In this document: positions 63,751 to 64,000 of the stretch, piece after piece
Layout: the number at the start of each line of letters is the position of its first letter
Numbering within the stretch: the stretch's first letter is position 1
The notes under the pieces: model-generated
Told to the model about the DNA's origin: nothing
Databases searched by the model: none
What the model saw: only the letters and a program-made list of their open reading frames with translations
Origin: an uncultured Thermogutta sp.
GTDB lineage: Bacteria > Planctomycetota > Planctomycetia > Pirellulales > Thermoguttaceae
Assembly: GCA_937128505.1 (NCBI GenBank)
Contig: CAKZMM010000082.1
Coordinates: 62,001-126,000 of the forward strand
Direction of reading: 5' to 3'
DNA length: 64,000 nucleotides
Translations under genes and position numbers: made by a program

Positions 63751-64000
63751 GTCGAAAGAACTCTTAAGATTCTTTTTTTCCGTCGGTCTGGCTCCCGCCT
63801 TGCCTCGGAACCAGCCTTCGGAATTCACGTGCGGGTTCTCATCGAAGCATCAGCTCGATTTCTCATGCTCCCTCTCTCACGTTCGCTCCGTGAGTAAGAC
63901 CGTCTCAAAGCTAGAACAAGACATGTGCAATGAGCATGATTGGAACTCTCCCGACAGGAACATCAAAAGGGCCGCTGGTGGGACTTAAAATTTGCCCGAA

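Larger units (their letters stand above)
62765..64000. other. 1.2-kb right-edge region without a recognised gene
   Basis: Open frames such as 63003-63386 lack ribosome sites and family features. Two short tandem repeats are present (63288-63313 and 63715-63750), and T-runs occur at 63640-63648 and 63774-63780 without strong hairpins. Confidence 0.5.

Overview
This window looks like chromosome of a planctomycete, plausibly a thermophilic Pirellulales/Thermoguttaceae-type bacterium. The evidence is a DUF1559 protein with a prepilin leader beside a small lipoprotein, several Tat-exported proteins with RRGF/RRDF motifs, MoxR-DUF58 genes, very large membrane proteins with DUF4350-type domains, CsrA, and many genes that start with GTG or TTG. 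No rRNA, tRNA, CRISPR array, insertion sequence or prophage was found. By my coordinates about 64% of the bases are coding, which is low for a bacterium. Most genes stand alone with long spacers between them.

Layout. 1-1.5 kb: end of a MoxR ATPase and a DUF58 protein. 1.8-16.5 kb: an unrecognised membrane protein, then scattered housekeeping genes (rpe, rimO, pgsA, a CPBP protease, a class-I GATase homologue without its nucleophile, thiL-like, a UPF0104-type membrane protein, xseB). 17.9-24 kb: hisF, then a PilT-type ATPase whose stop overlaps the start of a membrane-anchored secretion-ATPase homologue with broken nucleotide-binding motifs, followed by a CvpA-like and another membrane protein. 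24.7-35.3 kb, minus strand: a secreted DUF4091 protein, a Tat-exported unknown, a cyclophilin, SppA, a PIG-L deacetylase, CsrA and a hypothetical protein. 36-40.5 kb: a Tat-exported aldo/keto reductase homologue, a tetraheme cytochrome, an SDR and a Tat-exported NodB-like protein. 42-45.5 kb, minus strand: glgC, a lipoprotein and DUF1559. 46.8-53.2 kb: an RbsC-like permease, ribokinase, a small membrane protein, glycerate kinase and an MBL-fold exonuclease. 53.7-59.9 kb, minus strand: two tandem giant membrane proteins, each with two ThuA/GATase-like regions. 61.4-62.8 kb: an NtrC-family regulator.

How the genes work together. The clearest functional unit is the pilT-like gene with its coupled degenerate partner, probably with the two membrane proteins after it. 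glgC, ribokinase plus permease, rpe and glycerate kinase cover sugar and storage metabolism. The tandem DUF4350 pair belongs to a family that often sits with MoxR-DUF58 systems like the one at the left edge.

The most unusual feature is in the spacers. More than twenty separate loci carry short tandem or near-tandem repeats of 12-37 bp, nearly all with unrelated unit sequences. The largest is a roughly 500-bp array of degenerate 28-bp units around the palindrome TCATCATGATGA. It lies between two convergent genes. Some repeats touch genes: a triplicated Shine-Dalgarno unit before thiL, an in-frame 21-bp duplication in the CPBP protease, and a 24-bp array that runs through the stop codon of the first giant membrane protein.
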